A DNA stretch of 64,000 nt from Rhodocyclaceae bacterium (GCA_026417115.1 JAOADW010000046.1:1-64000), one strand, 5' to 3'. Positions 30,902 through 40,764 are shown, counted from the stretch's first letter. Program-made: numbers and translations. The notes: a model not told the origin generated them from the letters alone.

Positions 30902-32634
30902 GCGAAAAATCCTTGTCTCCTTCGGAGATCGCACGCGAGGCGCTCAGGCAATTGGCTTTGCGTCGCATTCCGCCGACGCCCAACAATTTCCGCGCGCTCT
31001 ACCACGAGATCGCCGGCTCCCCCGTCAGCGAAGCTTTCCCTGAAAAATCGCTGAAATCCCTGCTCGCGGCATTACCCCGCAAAACGCCCGAACAATTGCG
31101 CTTTGCCCGGCAGCTGGAAAAAGCGATTCAAGACAACAGCTGGTCGTTGCTCCAGACTGCCCTGACCGAGCTCATCGAGCATGCCGCGGCGCCCGAACCG
31201 TCTTGGGGAGGGCTGATGCGGGAATTGCTGACGCGCCTGGAAACCCCCCAGGCAGAACTGCCCGTGGCGCGCAAACGCGAGGCGCTCGACTTCGTGCTCG
31301 CCAGCGCCGGTTCCAATGAGGCGTTGTATGCGCGTTTGCAGAGCCTGATCAAAAGTTGGGCGCAAACGGCGGACCATGAAGAGAGCCTTGATGGCCACCG
31401 AGAATCCTCTCTTTCACCCTCTGCCGCGCCTTCCCAGCCCATCGATGAATGGCTCGAGCTCGCAGCCCAATTGCTCGACGCCATCGCCGACATGCTTGTC
31501 GATGATCAAGCGCGTTTGGCTCAGGAAGCGCGCGCGCTCGCCGAGAAGGCCCGCAAGGCAGACGCAAATCAGAGCAGCCAGTCGTTTCTCGACGATCTCA
31601 AGCGATTCGCCTATCGACTGCATTTCGGCGCCGAAGATCACCATGAATTGCGCGCCGGCATTGCACACCTTTTGCGCCTTGTCGTCGAAAACATCCAGGA
31701 GCTTACGCTCGACGACCAGTGGCTACATGGCCAAATCGCCGCCGTCATGGATTTGCTCAATCAGCCTCTGGATCTTCGCCGCATCGACGATATCGAGCGG
31801 CGCCTCAAGGATGTCATCGTCAAACAGAGCACGCTGAAGAAAAATCTGCTCGATGCGCAGCAGCGCATCAAGACGATGCTAGCCACCTTCATCGATCGTC
31901 TTGCCGATTTCACCGCCTCGACGGGCGAATACCATGACAAATTGGAACGCTGCGCCGAACGCATTGGCGCGGCGAAAGACATCGCGGAGATCACGAGCGT
32001 GCTCGATGAAGCGATGCGCGAAACCCGCGCCATGCAGCATACGGTGCAGCGCTCACAGGCGGAGCTCGCGGAAATGCGCGAAAAAGTCGCGCAGGCGGAA
32101 AAAGAAATTGCGCGCTTGCGCGCAGAGCTTGCGCAAGCGAGCGAACTCGTCCGCCATGATCCGCTCACGGGTGTTCTGAATCGCAAAGGCCTCGCTGAAG
32201 CCGTGGAAACGGAGATGGCGCGCATGCGGCGCCATGGCCTTCCCCTCTGCCTTGCGCTGCTCGACGTCGACAATTTCAAGAAACTCAACGATAGCCTCGG
32301 CCATGCCGCAGGAGATGCTGCGCTCGTTCATCTCGCACAAGTTGCCAGCAAGGCCATTCGTCCGGAAGACCGCCTCGCGCGTTACGGCGGCGAAGAATTC
32401 GTCGTCGTGCTCCCGAATACACGACTCGAAGATGCGGTCAAGGTCATGACGCGCGTACAGCGCGAATTGACCAAGCATTTCTTTTTACATGAAAACCAAA
32501 AGATTCTCATCACATTCAGCTGCGGCGTCGCCGAGCTCGGCGCAGACGAATCCTTCGAAGCTGCGCTTGCGCGCGCCGATGGCGCCATGTATTTGGCCAA
32601 GCGCGCGGGCAAGAACCGCGTCATGGCCGCGTAG
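30898..32634 (+). CDS. Diguanylate cyclase (GGDEF) with long N-terminal helical region
   Basis: A 578-residue soluble protein. The C-terminal GGDEF domain (about 420-578) begins VRHDPLTGVLNRKGLAEAVE and has the active A-site RYGGEEFVVVLPN. An RPED sits five residues before GGEEF, the position of the inhibitory I-site, so product feedback is expected. Residues 1-410 have no domain I recognise: a start like QLALRRIPPTPNNFRALYHE followed by mostly charged helix and coiled coil (AELAEMREKVAQAEKEIARL). The 4-bp overlap with the response regulator links the pair to c-di-GMP production. Confidence 0.92.
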   Translation: MSEKSLSPSEIAREALRQLALRRIPPTPNNFRALYHEIAGSPVSEAFPEKSLKSLLAALPRKTPEQLRFARQLEKAIQDNSWSLLQTALTELIEHAAAPEPSWGGLMRELLTRLETPQAELPVARKREALDFVLASAGSNEALYARLQSLIKSWAQTADHEESLDGHRESSLSPSAAPSQPIDEWLELAAQLLDAIADMLVDDQARLAQEARALAEKARKADANQSSQSFLDDLKRFAYRLHFGAEDHHELRAGIAHLLRLVVENIQELTLDDQWLHGQIAAVMDLLNQPLDLRRIDDIERRLKDVIVKQSTLKKNLLDAQQRIKTMLATFIDRLADFTASTGEYHDKLERCAERIGAAKDIAEITSVLDEAMRETRAMQHTVQRSQAELAEMREKVAQAEKEIARLRAELAQASELVRHDPLTGVLNRKGLAEAVETEMARMRRHGLPLCLALLDVDNFKKLNDSLGHAAGDAALVHLAQVASKAIRPEDRLARYGGEEFVVVLPNTRLEDAVKVMTRVQRELTKHFFLHENQKILITFSCGVAELGADESFEAALARADGAMYLAKRAGKNRVMAA

Positions 32635-32649
32635 TCAGGGAGATGTCCG

Positions 32650-33717
32650 TTGCACACCATATTCATCACTGGCGGCGCGGGATTCATTGGCTCTGCGCTT
32701 GTGCGCCTGTTGGTGCAAGAAACCGACTGGCGCATCGTCAACATCGACAAGCTCACCTATGCCGGCAATCTCGAGTCGCTTGCAGAAGCCCGCACGCATC
32801 CTCGGCACTGTTTCGCGCGCGTCGATATTTGCGACCGGCCAGCGCTCGAGCGTCTCTTCACCGAATTCCGTCCCTCTGGCGTCATCCATCTCGCCGCCGA
32901 AACCCATGTCGACCGTTCGATCCTAGGCCCTGCTGAATTCATCAAAACCAACATCGAAGGCACTTACGTGCTCCTCGAGGCCGCCTTGGACTATTGGCGC
33001 ACCCTCGACGATTCCGCGCGGCGCGACTTTCGCTTCCACCACGTCTCCACCGATGAAGTCTTTGGCAGCCTGGGACCGCAGGGTTTCTTCACGGAAACGA
33101 CCGCCTACGATCCACGTTCGCCTTATTCGGCCTCGAAGGCCGCCTCCGACCACCTCGTCCGGGCCTGGCACCATACCTATGGGCTGCCGATCTTGATCAC
33201 CAACTGCTCGAATAACTATGGGCCCTATCAGTTTCCGGAAAAGCTGATCCCTCTGATGATCCTCAACGCCCTTGCCGACAAACCTTTGCCAATCTATGGA
33301 CGCGGAGACAACGTGCGCGACTGGCTCTACGTCGAAGACCATGCGCGCGCCTTGAAACTCGTCTTCGAACGAGGCCAGCCGGGCGCAACCTATTGCATCG
33401 GCGGCCACAACGAAAAGACCAATCTCGAAGTCGTCGACGCCATCTGCGCCCTCCTCGACCGCCTGCGGCCGCGCGCGGATGGCCGTTCTCATGCGCATCT
33501 CAAGACCTTCGTCGCGGACCGTCCCGGGCATGACAAACGCTATGCGATCGACGCCAGCAAGATTCGGCGCGAACTCGGCTGGCAACCATTGGAAACGTTC
33601 GCAACCGGCCTCGAAAAGACCGTGCGTTGGTATCTCGACAACGCCCAATGGGTTGAGCATGTGCAAACCGGAGAATACCGACAATGGATAGAAAAGAACT
33701 ATGGGTCGCGATCATGA
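32650..33717 (+). CDS. rfbB: dTDP-glucose 4,6-dehydratase
   Basis: Second enzyme of dTDP-L-rhamnose synthesis. The 355 residues have the NAD+ loop [26 protein letters not shown] with catalytic acids and the [12 protein letters not shown] tyrosine/lysine pair. The start is a TTG at 32650: no in-frame ATG exists near it, the conserved N-terminus begins there, and AGGGAG lies seven bases upstream. Followed by rfbA with an ATGA overlap. Confidence 0.95.
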   Translation: MHTIFITGGAGFIGSALVRLLVQETDWRIVNIDKLTYAGNLESLAEARTHPRHCFARVDICDRPALERLFTEFRPSGVIHLAAETHVDRSILGPAEFIKTNIEGTYVLLEAALDYWRTLDDSARRDFRFHHVSTDEVFGSLGPQGFFTETTAYDPRSPYSASKAASDHLVRAWHHTYGLPILITNCSNNYGPYQFPEKLIPLMILNALADKPLPIYGRGDNVRDWLYVEDHARALKLVFERGQPGATYCIGGHNEKTNLEVVDAICALLDRLRPRADGRSHAHLKTFVADRPGHDKRYAIDASKIRRELGWQPLETFATGLEKTVRWYLDNAQWVEHVQTGEYRQWIEKNYGSRS

Positions 33718-34595
33718 AACGCAAGGGCATCATCCTCGCCGGCGGCGCCGGCACGCGCCTGCACCCGGCTACCTTGGCCGTCTCCAAGCAGCTGCTGCCG
33801 ATCTACGACAAGCCGATGATCTATTACCCGCTCTCGACGCTGATGCTGGCGGGCATGCGCGACATCCTCATCATTTCGACCCCGGAAGACACGCCGCGTT
33901 TCGCCAAGCTCTTGGGCGACGGCCAGCAATGGGGCATTGCGCTTTCCTATGCGGTGCAGAAAGCGCCGGAAGGCATCGCACAGGCGTTTTTGATCGGCCG
34001 CGAATTCCTTGCCGGCGCCCCTTCCGCCTTGATTCTCGGCGACAACGTCTTCTACGGCCACGACCTCGCCCACCTGCTGCGCCGCGCCGCCGCCCAAACG
34101 CGCGGCGCCACCGTCTTCGCCTACCCGGTCCATGACCCCGAACGCTATGGCGTCGTCGAGTTCGACGCCAACCGGCGCGCAGTGAGCATCGAGGAAAAGC
34201 CCTCGCGCCCACGCTCGCGCTATGCAGTCACCGGCCTCTATTTCTATGACGAGCAGGTCGTCGAGATCGCCGCCTCTCTTACGCCATCGAGGCGCGGAGA
34301 ACTCGAGATCACGGACGTCAACCGCCGCTATCTGGAGAAGGGGCAGCTCGAAGTCGAGATCATGGGACGAGGCATGGCGTGGCTGGATACCGGCACCCAT
34401 GATTCCCTCCTCGAAGCAGGGCAATTCATCGCCACCTTGGAAAAGCGGCAAGGACTCAAAGTCGCCTGTCCCGAGGAAATCGCTTGGCGGCAGGGCTGGA
34501 TCGACGACGCCGCGCTCGAAAGCCTCGCTACGCCGCTGGCCAAGAACGGCTACGGCGCCTATCTCTTGAGCCTCTTGCGCGAGCGGGTGTTTTGA
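33714..34595 (+). CDS. rfbA: Glucose-1-phosphate thymidylyltransferase
   Basis: Makes dTDP-glucose, the first step to dTDP-rhamnose. The 293 residues start [20 protein letters not shown] and continue with [20 protein letters not shown], the nucleotide and sugar-phosphate site; [18 protein letters not shown] lies in the C-terminal half. Start at 33714 overlapping rfbB; stop overlapping rfbC. Confidence 0.96.
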   Translation: MKRKGIILAGGAGTRLHPATLAVSKQLLPIYDKPMIYYPLSTLMLAGMRDILIISTPEDTPRFAKLLGDGQQWGIALSYAVQKAPEGIAQAFLIGREFLAGAPSALILGDNVFYGHDLAHLLRRAAAQTRGATVFAYPVHDPERYGVVEFDANRRAVSIEEKPSRPRSRYAVTGLYFYDEQVVEIAASLTPSRRGELEITDVNRRYLEKGQLEVEIMGRGMAWLDTGTHDSLLEAGQFIATLEKRQGLKVACPEEIAWRQGWIDDAALESLATPLAKNGYGAYLLSLLRERVF

Positions 34596-35143
34596 TGAGA
34601 GTCATCGAGACCCCCTTGCGCGACGTCCTGATTCTCGAGCCGCAGGTCTATGGCGATGCGCGGGGTTTCTTTTTCGAAAGCTGGAATCGAAAAACCTTTC
34701 GGAACCTGGGTCTCGACGTCGATTTCGTCCAGGACAACCACTCGCGCTCGCAGCGCGGCGTCTTGCGCGGCCTGCACTATCAAATCCAACAGCCTCAAGG
34801 CAAGCTCGTGCGCGTCGCAAGTGGGGAAGTTTTCGACGTCGCCGTCGATCTACGCCGTTCCTCTCCGAGCTTCGGCCAATGGACGGGCGTTCTGCTGTCG
34901 GCCGAGAATCATCGCATGCTTTGGATTCCGCCGGGTTTCGCCCATGGCTTCCTCGTGCTCTCCGAATATGCCGATTTCCTCTATAAGGCGAGCGATTACT
35001 ATGCGTCCGAGCATGAGCGAGCAATCCGCTGGAACGACCCCGATCTCGCCATCGCTTGGCCGCTTGCGGGCGCCAGCGCCCCGATCCTCTCGAACAAAGA
35101 CGCCACTGCCCCTTTTTTTCGCGACGCAGAGACCTTTCCATGA
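34595..35143 (+). CDS. rfbC: dTDP-4-dehydrorhamnose 3,5-epimerase
   Basis: Third step of the pathway, a cupin-fold epimerase. The 182 residues include DARGFFFESWN, FVQDNHSRSQRGVLRGLHYQ with the catalytic His, and LWIPPGFAHGFLVLSE. The ATG shares a base with the rfbA stop. Confidence 0.96.
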   Translation: MRVIETPLRDVLILEPQVYGDARGFFFESWNRKTFRNLGLDVDFVQDNHSRSQRGVLRGLHYQIQQPQGKLVRVASGEVFDVAVDLRRSSPSFGQWTGVLLSAENHRMLWIPPGFAHGFLVLSEYADFLYKASDYYASEHERAIRWNDPDLAIAWPLAGASAPILSNKDATAPFFRDAETFP

Positions 35144-36033
35144 AGATCCTTCTCACGGGCGCGAATGGTCAAGTCGGTTGGGAGCTCGTGCGCACACTTG
35201 CTTGCCTAGGCGAAGTAGTCGCATTCGACCGGCAAGGGCTCGATCTCGCGCAGCCAGACGGCATTCGCAACACATTGCGCACAATCCGCCCGCAGGTGAT
35301 CGTCAATGCCGCCGCCTATACCGCTGTCGATGCCGCAGAACGCGAAAAATCCCTGGCCTTCGCCATCAATGGCGATGCCCCTGGCATCCTAGCGGAAGAG
35401 GCCCGCAGACTCGACGCCCTGCTCATCCACTATTCGACCGACTATGTCTTCGACGGCAAGAAAAGCGCTCCTTACCGCGAAGAGGACCCCACCCACCCTT
35501 TGTCGGTCTATGGACAAAGCAAACAGGCGGGAGAAGCCGCGATCGCCGCATCGGGCTGCCGCCATTTGATTTTCCGCGTCTCATGGGTCTATGGACGCCG
35601 TGGCCGCAACTTTTTTCTCACCATACTGCGGCTTGCGCGTGAAAAAGAAGAGCTCAAGGTGGTCGCGGATCAAATCGGCGCTCCCACCTGGTCTCGCATG
35701 ATCGCTGAAGCCACAGCGCTCGCGCTCGCGCGCTACCACGGGCAAACCGGCCTCTATCACCTGTGCGCAAGCGGCGAAACGAGCTGGCACGGTTTCGCAG
35801 CCCGTATCATAGAGCGCGCGCACGCCCAGGGACTGCTGGGAAAGCTTCTCCCCGTGCGCCCCATCACGAGCGCGGAATACCCCGCCGCCGCGCCGCGCCC
35901 TGCTAATTCGCGCCTCGATTGCACGCACCTGCGGCAAGATTTCGCTTTGACCTTGCCCGACTGGGAAACCCAGCTTGCGCTGTGCCTCGAGGAAATGCAG
36001 CAAAGCCTTATCGAGGCAACGCAGAAAGTTTAG
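35140..36033 (+). CDS. rfbD: dTDP-4-dehydrorhamnose reductase
   Basis: Last step, producing dTDP-L-rhamnose for O-antigen or other surface glycans. The 297 residues begin MKILLTGANGQVGWELVRTL and have HYSTDYVFDGKK and LSVYGQSKQAGEAAI (Tyr/Lys catalytic pair). Overlaps rfbC by ATGA; gene order rfbB-A-C-D. No glycosyltransferase genes follow it in the window. Confidence 0.95.
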   Translation: MKILLTGANGQVGWELVRTLACLGEVVAFDRQGLDLAQPDGIRNTLRTIRPQVIVNAAAYTAVDAAEREKSLAFAINGDAPGILAEEARRLDALLIHYSTDYVFDGKKSAPYREEDPTHPLSVYGQSKQAGEAAIAASGCRHLIFRVSWVYGRRGRNFFLTILRLAREKEELKVVADQIGAPTWSRMIAEATALALARYHGQTGLYHLCASGETSWHGFAARIIERAHAQGLLGKLLPVRPITSAEYPAAAPRPANSRLDCTHLRQDFALTLPDWETQLALCLEEMQQSLIEATQKV

Positions 36034-36430
36034 CCACAGAAAGGCTTTGCCTCTCCGGGGGTAAACCAGCAGCCACCTTTGAAGGGTGCAGCGAAAAATC
36101 TGTTACAGATCTGCTGCGGGCGCTGTGCGTCGAAACCCACGAGACCTGGCTGGAGGACAACCGTTACCTGAACATGATGCTCCTTCCGGAGCAAAAGAAG
36201 GGGAGGTGCTGAGACGGGCCGCCGGATGCGGCCGCGCGCTGTCGGCGCCGCCTCGGGCTGCGCCCTGCGCGCCACCGACAGCGCAAACAGAATCAACCCA
36301 TTACCCGATCACCCATTTGCACAACTTGACACACAACGCTTCCAAACCATCCTCCGCTTTCGAGAACCTCAAGCGGACCGCCCCCTTGCGGGAGGTAAAC
36401 TTCAGGGCTCCGCATCGATAGCCACCTGCG
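36034..36430 (+). other. Unidentified stretch, possible decayed gene with a large hairpin
   Basis: About 400 bp between rfbD and the tRNA-fMet promoter. In one forward frame the segment 36052-36212 reads like protein (KSVTDLLRALCVETHETW, then LEDNRYLNMM) and stops at a TGA; a +1 shift would continue it. No start codon or ribosome-binding site fits. Perfect 10-bp inverted arms GCGCTGTCGG / CCGACAGCGC lie at 36236-36245 and 36275-36284. I cannot name a family; an old mobile-element or gene fragment is the most likely reading. Confidence 0.35.
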
Positions 36431-36435
36431 GTTGT

Positions 36436-36463
36436 TTGACGCGCCGCGAAAATATCTTATAAT
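36436..36463 (+). promoter_or_regulatory. Near-consensus sigma-70 promoter of tRNA-fMet
   Basis: TTGACG (36436-36441) and TATAAT (36458-36463) with a 16-bp spacer; the tRNA begins 12 bp after the -10 box. The best-matching promoter in the window. Confidence 0.85.
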
Positions 36464-36474
36464 GGAAGTCTTGA

Positions 36475-36551
36475 CGCGGGGTGGAGCAGTCTGGCAGCTC
36501 GTCGGGCTCATAACCCGAAGGTCGAAGGTTCAAATCCTTCCCCCGCAACCA
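36475..36551 (+). tRNA. Initiator tRNA-fMet (anticodon CAU)
   Basis: A 77-nt cloverleaf, CGCGGGG ... CCCCGCA plus ACCA. The anticodon loop is CTCATAA. Initiator hallmarks are visible: position 1 is C facing A (no pair), and the anticodon stem has three consecutive G:C pairs (GGG/CCC). CCA is encoded. Confidence 0.96.
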
Positions 36552-36557
36552 TTGTCG

Positions 36558-36586
36558 AAAGCCGCCCCTTACTGGCGGCTTTTTTC
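36558..36586 (+). terminator. Intrinsic terminator after tRNA-fMet
   Basis: GCCGCC (36561-36566) and GGCGGC (36574-36579) with a 7-nt loop, followed by six or more T residues. Confidence 0.85.
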
Positions 36587-36609
36587 TTTGCGCCTAAAGC
36601 TTAGCGCAG

Positions 36610-37083
36610 TCATTGACCGCGAGGCGCCTTTTCCAAGCCCTGGATACGGTCTCCGGCGGCCAGACTTCGGCGGGCAAACCAGCCAAGATTCATCTCGAGC
36701 GCAAAACGCACCGGCGATCTAGCGCAATGATTGGCTTCCGAAAACGGCTGCATGTCCGCGATATTGACGATCGTTCCATCGTCCTCGAGGAAGGCCACGG
36801 ACAAGGGGATAGCGGTGTTTTTCATCCACATGCAATGGCGCGCCTTTTCCGGAAAGACGAAGAGCATCCCGCGCTGCGGCGGCAACTGTTGGCGGAACAT
36901 CAGGCCATTGACGCGGCTTGCCATCGTCGCCGCAACTTCTGCTTCGATGCGATGAATGCCTGCGGCAAGCTCGAGGGTCGGCAGCGCCGTCCCTTGCGCT
37001 CGGGCGACGAGCGAAACGGCGTAAAGGACGAAGAGCATCGCTCTTCGAGGGCGAATGAGTTTGCGTATCACCTGCTTCATCAT
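36610..37083 (-). CDS. DUF192 family exported protein
   Basis: A 157-residue protein with an N-terminal hydrophobic signal (MLFVLYAVSLVARAQG), then the DUF192 core: ASRVNGLMFRQQLPPQRGML, FVFPEKARHCMWMKNTAIPL, VAFLEDDGTIVNIADMQP, and a C-terminal VRFALEMNLGWFARRSLAAG. Function is not established for the family. The ATG at 37083 is preceded by GGAG at good spacing. Confidence 0.88.
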   Translation of the reverse strand: MMKQVIRKLIRPRRAMLFVLYAVSLVARAQGTALPTLELAAGIHRIEAEVAATMASRVNGLMFRQQLPPQRGMLFVFPEKARHCMWMKNTAIPLSVAFLEDDGTIVNIADMQPFSEANHCARSPVRFALEMNLGWFARRSLAAGDRIQGLEKAPRGQ

Positions 37084-37579
37084 CTGAAAAGCTCCACACA
37101 CGTCGGCTCGGTCAGCCGCACTCGCCAAGCGTTTGCGTAACCCCTCCAAGCGAGGAGGGGCAATGGCCAGGCGTATCAGGGGTCGTCGCGGCTAGCCGAT
37201 TCTCCTTGACGGATTTCGAAGCGACCAGTTCTTGCCCGCATGGATTTCGGCTTCCGGCCACCCCGCGGTATTTTCGTGCGAAAACGAATCGGCGCGCGCA
37301 GCCTGCAAAGTTTGTGCTTGGTCAAAAGAAAAAAATTGCCGGATCGATGCCATCATCATGCCGCGCTCTGACAGACTCGCCTGGGTTTTTCTCCACCTGC
37401 GTCCATAGCGCCTTGGCATGCCGAGGGCGCAGGCGGCGATTCTCGCTGCCAGACATCGACGGCTTTCGGCTACGGCAGGCCTCATTTGTCGGGCGCATGC
37501 ATGCTGCATGCAGCTCCTGATGCGCGCCGAGGAACTCGACACGCAGAGACTTGTAGCTCCCAGGGCCTGTCTCAAGGAG
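37084..37579. other. 496-bp stretch with no recognisable gene
   Basis: Lies between the DUF192 start and the aceK stop. Reading frames here are short, Arg/Ser-rich and lack ribosome-binding sites, so I call no gene. The one structured element is a perfect 7-bp inverted repeat GCATGCA-TGC-TGCATGC at 37495-37511. The DUF192 promoter must lie in this interval. Confidence 0.5.
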
Positions 37580-39376
37580 TCAGCCCGAAACGCCAGAGCC
37601 ATACCGCCTGCAGAACCGTATTTCTTCGGGATAGGGAAAGAAGTCGCGCATCATGCCGCGCCGGATGTCCTCTTGGGCCTGTTGCCAGAATGCGACGTCG
37701 AGCAAGTCGGCATGATGCTTCATGAAGTAGTGGCGGATCTTTGGCGAGGCAAGCAAAAAGGTGGCGAACTCCTCGGGGAAAACATCGTTTTTCCCCACCG
37801 AGTACCAGGGTTCTCCCGCAAGCTCGGCATCGGGATATGGCGGCGGCGGAATGCGCCGGAAATTGCAGTCGGTCATGAACTCGATTTCGTCATAATCATA
37901 GAAGACGACACGGCCATAGCGGGTGACGCCGAAATTCTTCCAGAGCATGTCGCCAGGAAAGATATTGGCGCTCGCCAGTTCGCGAATCGCATTCCCATAT
38001 TCGATGACGGCTTGTTCGACGAGATCGTCGCGCCCTTTCTTTTCCATGCGCTCCAGATAGAGATTGAGCGGCTCCATGCGCCGCTCGATGTAGAGATGTT
38101 GGATGACGAGATCGCGGCCATCTTCTTCGAGTTGCGAGGGAATCTCGCGTCGCAATTCGGCCACAAGCTCCGGCGCAAAGCGATCCTTTGGCAGCGCAAC
38201 CTGGGAAAACTCCAGCGTATCCGCGAGTCTGCCCACGCGATCGATCTGCTTGACGAGTTGATACTTGCGCCTCACCGTCGCATGATCGACCTCTTTCGAA
38301 GCGCCGAAACGATCCTTGATGACCTTGAAGACATAGGGATAGGACGGCAAAGTAAACACTAGCATCACGAGCCCTTTGATGCCCGGCGCAAGCACGAAGC
38401 GATCGGCCGAATGGTGCAGATGTGAGATCAAGCCGCGATAAAACGAGGTTTTTCCTTGCTTGCCAAGTCCCAAGATCGTATAGAGCTCGGCGCGCGGCTT
38501 GTGCGGCATCAACGAGCGCAAGAATTGCACATAGTTGGCCGGCACCGGCATGTCGACCATGAAGTATGCCCGCGAGAGCGAGAACAAGAGACTGATCCAG
38601 CCAGGATCCAGCAACAGGCAATCGAGCGTCAGTTTTCCCTCTCGGTCATGCAGGACGGGCACGACGAAAGGAAATTCTTGTGCGCCATTGACGACCTTAC
38701 CGACGACATAGGCCGCCTTGTTGCGATAGAACGCGGAATTGAGCACCTGGATCTGAAGGTTTTCCTCCGCTTCGGGAAGGTCCTCGAAATGCTCGGCGAT
38801 GGCGCGCAACACGAAGCCAATGTCGCGCTCGAGATCCGCGAAGGGACGCCGCCAGCCGAAATCGAGAAAAAGCCGTTTCAGCACCTCGCGCACCTCGCCG
38901 CTTTGGGGGTAGTAGCAGCGGTAGGCAGGGGGATCGGATTCGATGTATTCAGTGGAAATCGCCGGTCGCACGAAGATGAAATCGTTATGGAAATAGGTGC
39001 GATGCAAAATGCGGCAAAAGACCGAGTTGAAAAAGGTTTCGGCCAGCTCGGGCTGCTTATGATCCGTCAATAGCCCAATGTAATAGAGCTTCGCTTGCTG
39101 CCAGACGGCGTCGTCGATGGTTTCTGCGGCGAAGTCGCGATGCAAACGGGTCACCGTCTCGGCAACGCGCTCGTCGTAGAATTGGATGCGCTCGCGCACC
39201 GCCTGCTGGAGGGCAACCCAGTCGCCACGCTCGAAAAATACCTTGGCTTGCGCCGAGGCGGCGCGAAACAGTCGGTAGTGCTTGTCAAAGCCCTCCAATA
39301 AGGTCGTCGCGATGCGATAAGCTTGTCGCAAAGCATCTTTTCCGATGCCATCGATGAGCCGCACCGACATGTCCAT
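37580..39376 (-). CDS. aceK: Isocitrate dehydrogenase kinase/phosphatase
   Basis: Bifunctional enzyme that phosphorylates and dephosphorylates Icd to divert isocitrate into the glyoxylate bypass. With 598 residues it matches the family. Visible segments include ERDIGFVLRAIAEHFEDLPE, VKVIKDRFGASKEVDHATVR-like YVFKVIKDRFGASKEVDHAT, and NIFPGDMLWKNFGVTRYGRV followed by FYDYDEIEF (kinase catalytic region). The ATG at 39376 has AGGA upstream; a GTG four codons earlier is less likely. It is divergent from icd, its substrate, rather than in an aceBAK operon. Confidence 0.95.
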   Translation of the reverse strand: MDMSVRLIDGIGKDALRQAYRIATTLLEGFDKHYRLFRAASAQAKVFFERGDWVALQQAVRERIQFYDERVAETVTRLHRDFAAETIDDAVWQQAKLYYIGLLTDHKQPELAETFFNSVFCRILHRTYFHNDFIFVRPAISTEYIESDPPAYRCYYPQSGEVREVLKRLFLDFGWRRPFADLERDIGFVLRAIAEHFEDLPEAEENLQIQVLNSAFYRNKAAYVVGKVVNGAQEFPFVVPVLHDREGKLTLDCLLLDPGWISLLFSLSRAYFMVDMPVPANYVQFLRSLMPHKPRAELYTILGLGKQGKTSFYRGLISHLHHSADRFVLAPGIKGLVMLVFTLPSYPYVFKVIKDRFGASKEVDHATVRRKYQLVKQIDRVGRLADTLEFSQVALPKDRFAPELVAELRREIPSQLEEDGRDLVIQHLYIERRMEPLNLYLERMEKKGRDDLVEQAVIEYGNAIRELASANIFPGDMLWKNFGVTRYGRVVFYDYDEIEFMTDCNFRRIPPPPYPDAELAGEPWYSVGKNDVFPEEFATFLLASPKIRHYFMKHHADLLDVAFWQQAQEDIRRGMMRDFFPYPEEIRFCRRYGSGVSG

Positions 39377-39503
39377 TTGGTTCCTCACCCCTCGTTTTTC
39401 GCACGATCATAGCATCCGAACCCCTCGGCAGGGGTTTGGTTGATAAAATCGATTTCATGGGTAATAAAAATCTCGTCAACCACTCAACACGCTTGGAGCA
39501 GGC

Positions 39504-40748
39504 ATGAGCACGTCCCACATCAAAGTACCGGTCACGGGCGAAAAGATCATCCATGGCCAGCCCACCCCCGATAACCCCATCATTCCCTACATCGAGGGCG
39601 ATGGCATCGGCGTCGACATCACGCCGGTGATGATCAAGGTGGTCGATGCCGCCGTCGCCAAGGCCTATGGCGGCAAACGCAAGATTGCTTGGATGGAAGT
39701 CTATGCCGGCGAGAAAGCCACGCGCCTCTATGGCCCCGATGTGTGGCTGCCCGAGGAAACGCTCGCGGCGCTCAAAGAATATTCGGTCGCGATCAAGGGC
39801 CCCATGACCACGCCGGTCGGCGGCGGCATCCGCTCGCTCAACGTCGCGTTGCGGCAAGAGCTCGATCTTTATCAATGCGTGCGGCCCGTGCGTTACTTCA
39901 AGGGAGTGCCCTCGCCCTTGAAGGATCCCACGAAAACCGACATGGTGATCTTCCGCGAAAACACCGAAGATATCTATGCCGGCATCGAATGGCCCGCCCA
40001 ATCGGAAGGCGCGAAAAAGGTGATCGATTTCCTGCAAAAGGAAATGGGGGTGAAAAAAATCCGCTTTCCGTCCACCTCCGGCATCGGCGTCAAGCCCGTC
40101 TCTCAGGAAGGGACGGAGCGGCTCGTGCGCGCCGCGATCAAATACGCGATCGCCAACGACAGAAAGAGCATCACCCTCGTCCATAAGGGCAACATCATGA
40201 AATTCACCGAGGGCGCCTTTCGCGACTGGGGCTATGCGCTCGCGCGCAACGAATTCGGTGCGAAGCCGATCGATGGCGGCCCGTGGTGCTCCTTCAAGAA
40301 TCCGCAAACCGGCCGCGAAATCGTGATCAAGGACGTGATCGCGGACGCCTTCTTGCAGCAAATCCTGCTCCGCCCGGAAGATTACGACGTCATCGCCACG
40401 CTCAACCTCAACGGCGACTACATTTCCGATGCGCTCGCCGCGCAAGTGGGAGGAATCGGCATCGCTCCTGGCGCCAATATTTCGGATCATTACGCCGTGT
40501 TCGAAGCCACGCATGGGACGGCACCCAAATATGCGGGCCTCGACAAGGTCAATCCCGGTTCGCTGATTCTTTCGGCCGAGATGATGCTGCGCCATCTGGG
40601 CTGGCGCGAGGCCGCCGATCTGATCATCAAAAGCATGGAGGCAACGATCCAGGACAAGATCGTGACCTACGACTTCGCGCGCCTCATGGAGGGCGCCAAA
40701 GAAGTCAAGTGCTCGGAGTTCGGGCAGGCAATGATCGAAAGGATGTAA
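39504..40748 (+). CDS. icd: NADP-dependent isocitrate dehydrogenase
   Basis: TCA-cycle enzyme, 414 residues, E. coli-type. It has [15 protein letters not shown], the phosphorylation loop [20 protein letters not shown] (Ser111 equivalent to E. coli Ser113, the AceK target), and the C-terminal [20 protein letters not shown] coenzyme region. The presence of this serine and aceK next door supports phospho-control. The 127-bp gap to aceK must hold both promoters. Confidence 0.97.
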   Translation: MSTSHIKVPVTGEKIIHGQPTPDNPIIPYIEGDGIGVDITPVMIKVVDAAVAKAYGGKRKIAWMEVYAGEKATRLYGPDVWLPEETLAALKEYSVAIKGPMTTPVGGGIRSLNVALRQELDLYQCVRPVRYFKGVPSPLKDPTKTDMVIFRENTEDIYAGIEWPAQSEGAKKVIDFLQKEMGVKKIRFPSTSGIGVKPVSQEGTERLVRAAIKYAIANDRKSITLVHKGNIMKFTEGAFRDWGYALARNEFGAKPIDGGPWCSFKNPQTGREIVIKDVIADAFLQQILLRPEDYDVIATLNLNGDYISDALAAQVGGIGIAPGANISDHYAVFEATHGTAPKYAGLDKVNPGSLILSAEMMLRHLGWREAADLIIKSMEATIQDKIVTYDFARLMEGAKEVKCSEFGQAMIERM

Positions 40749-40764
40749 GCCGTCCTACCCCAAA

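Noticed and set aside
37192..37602. A 136-codon reverse frame after aceK
   Set aside because: Arg/Ser/Ala-rich, no ribosome-binding site, starts inside aceK and matches nothing I know.
39285..40595. A 436-codon reverse frame opposite icd
   Set aside because: Antisense shadow of isocitrate dehydrogenase without a ribosome-binding site.
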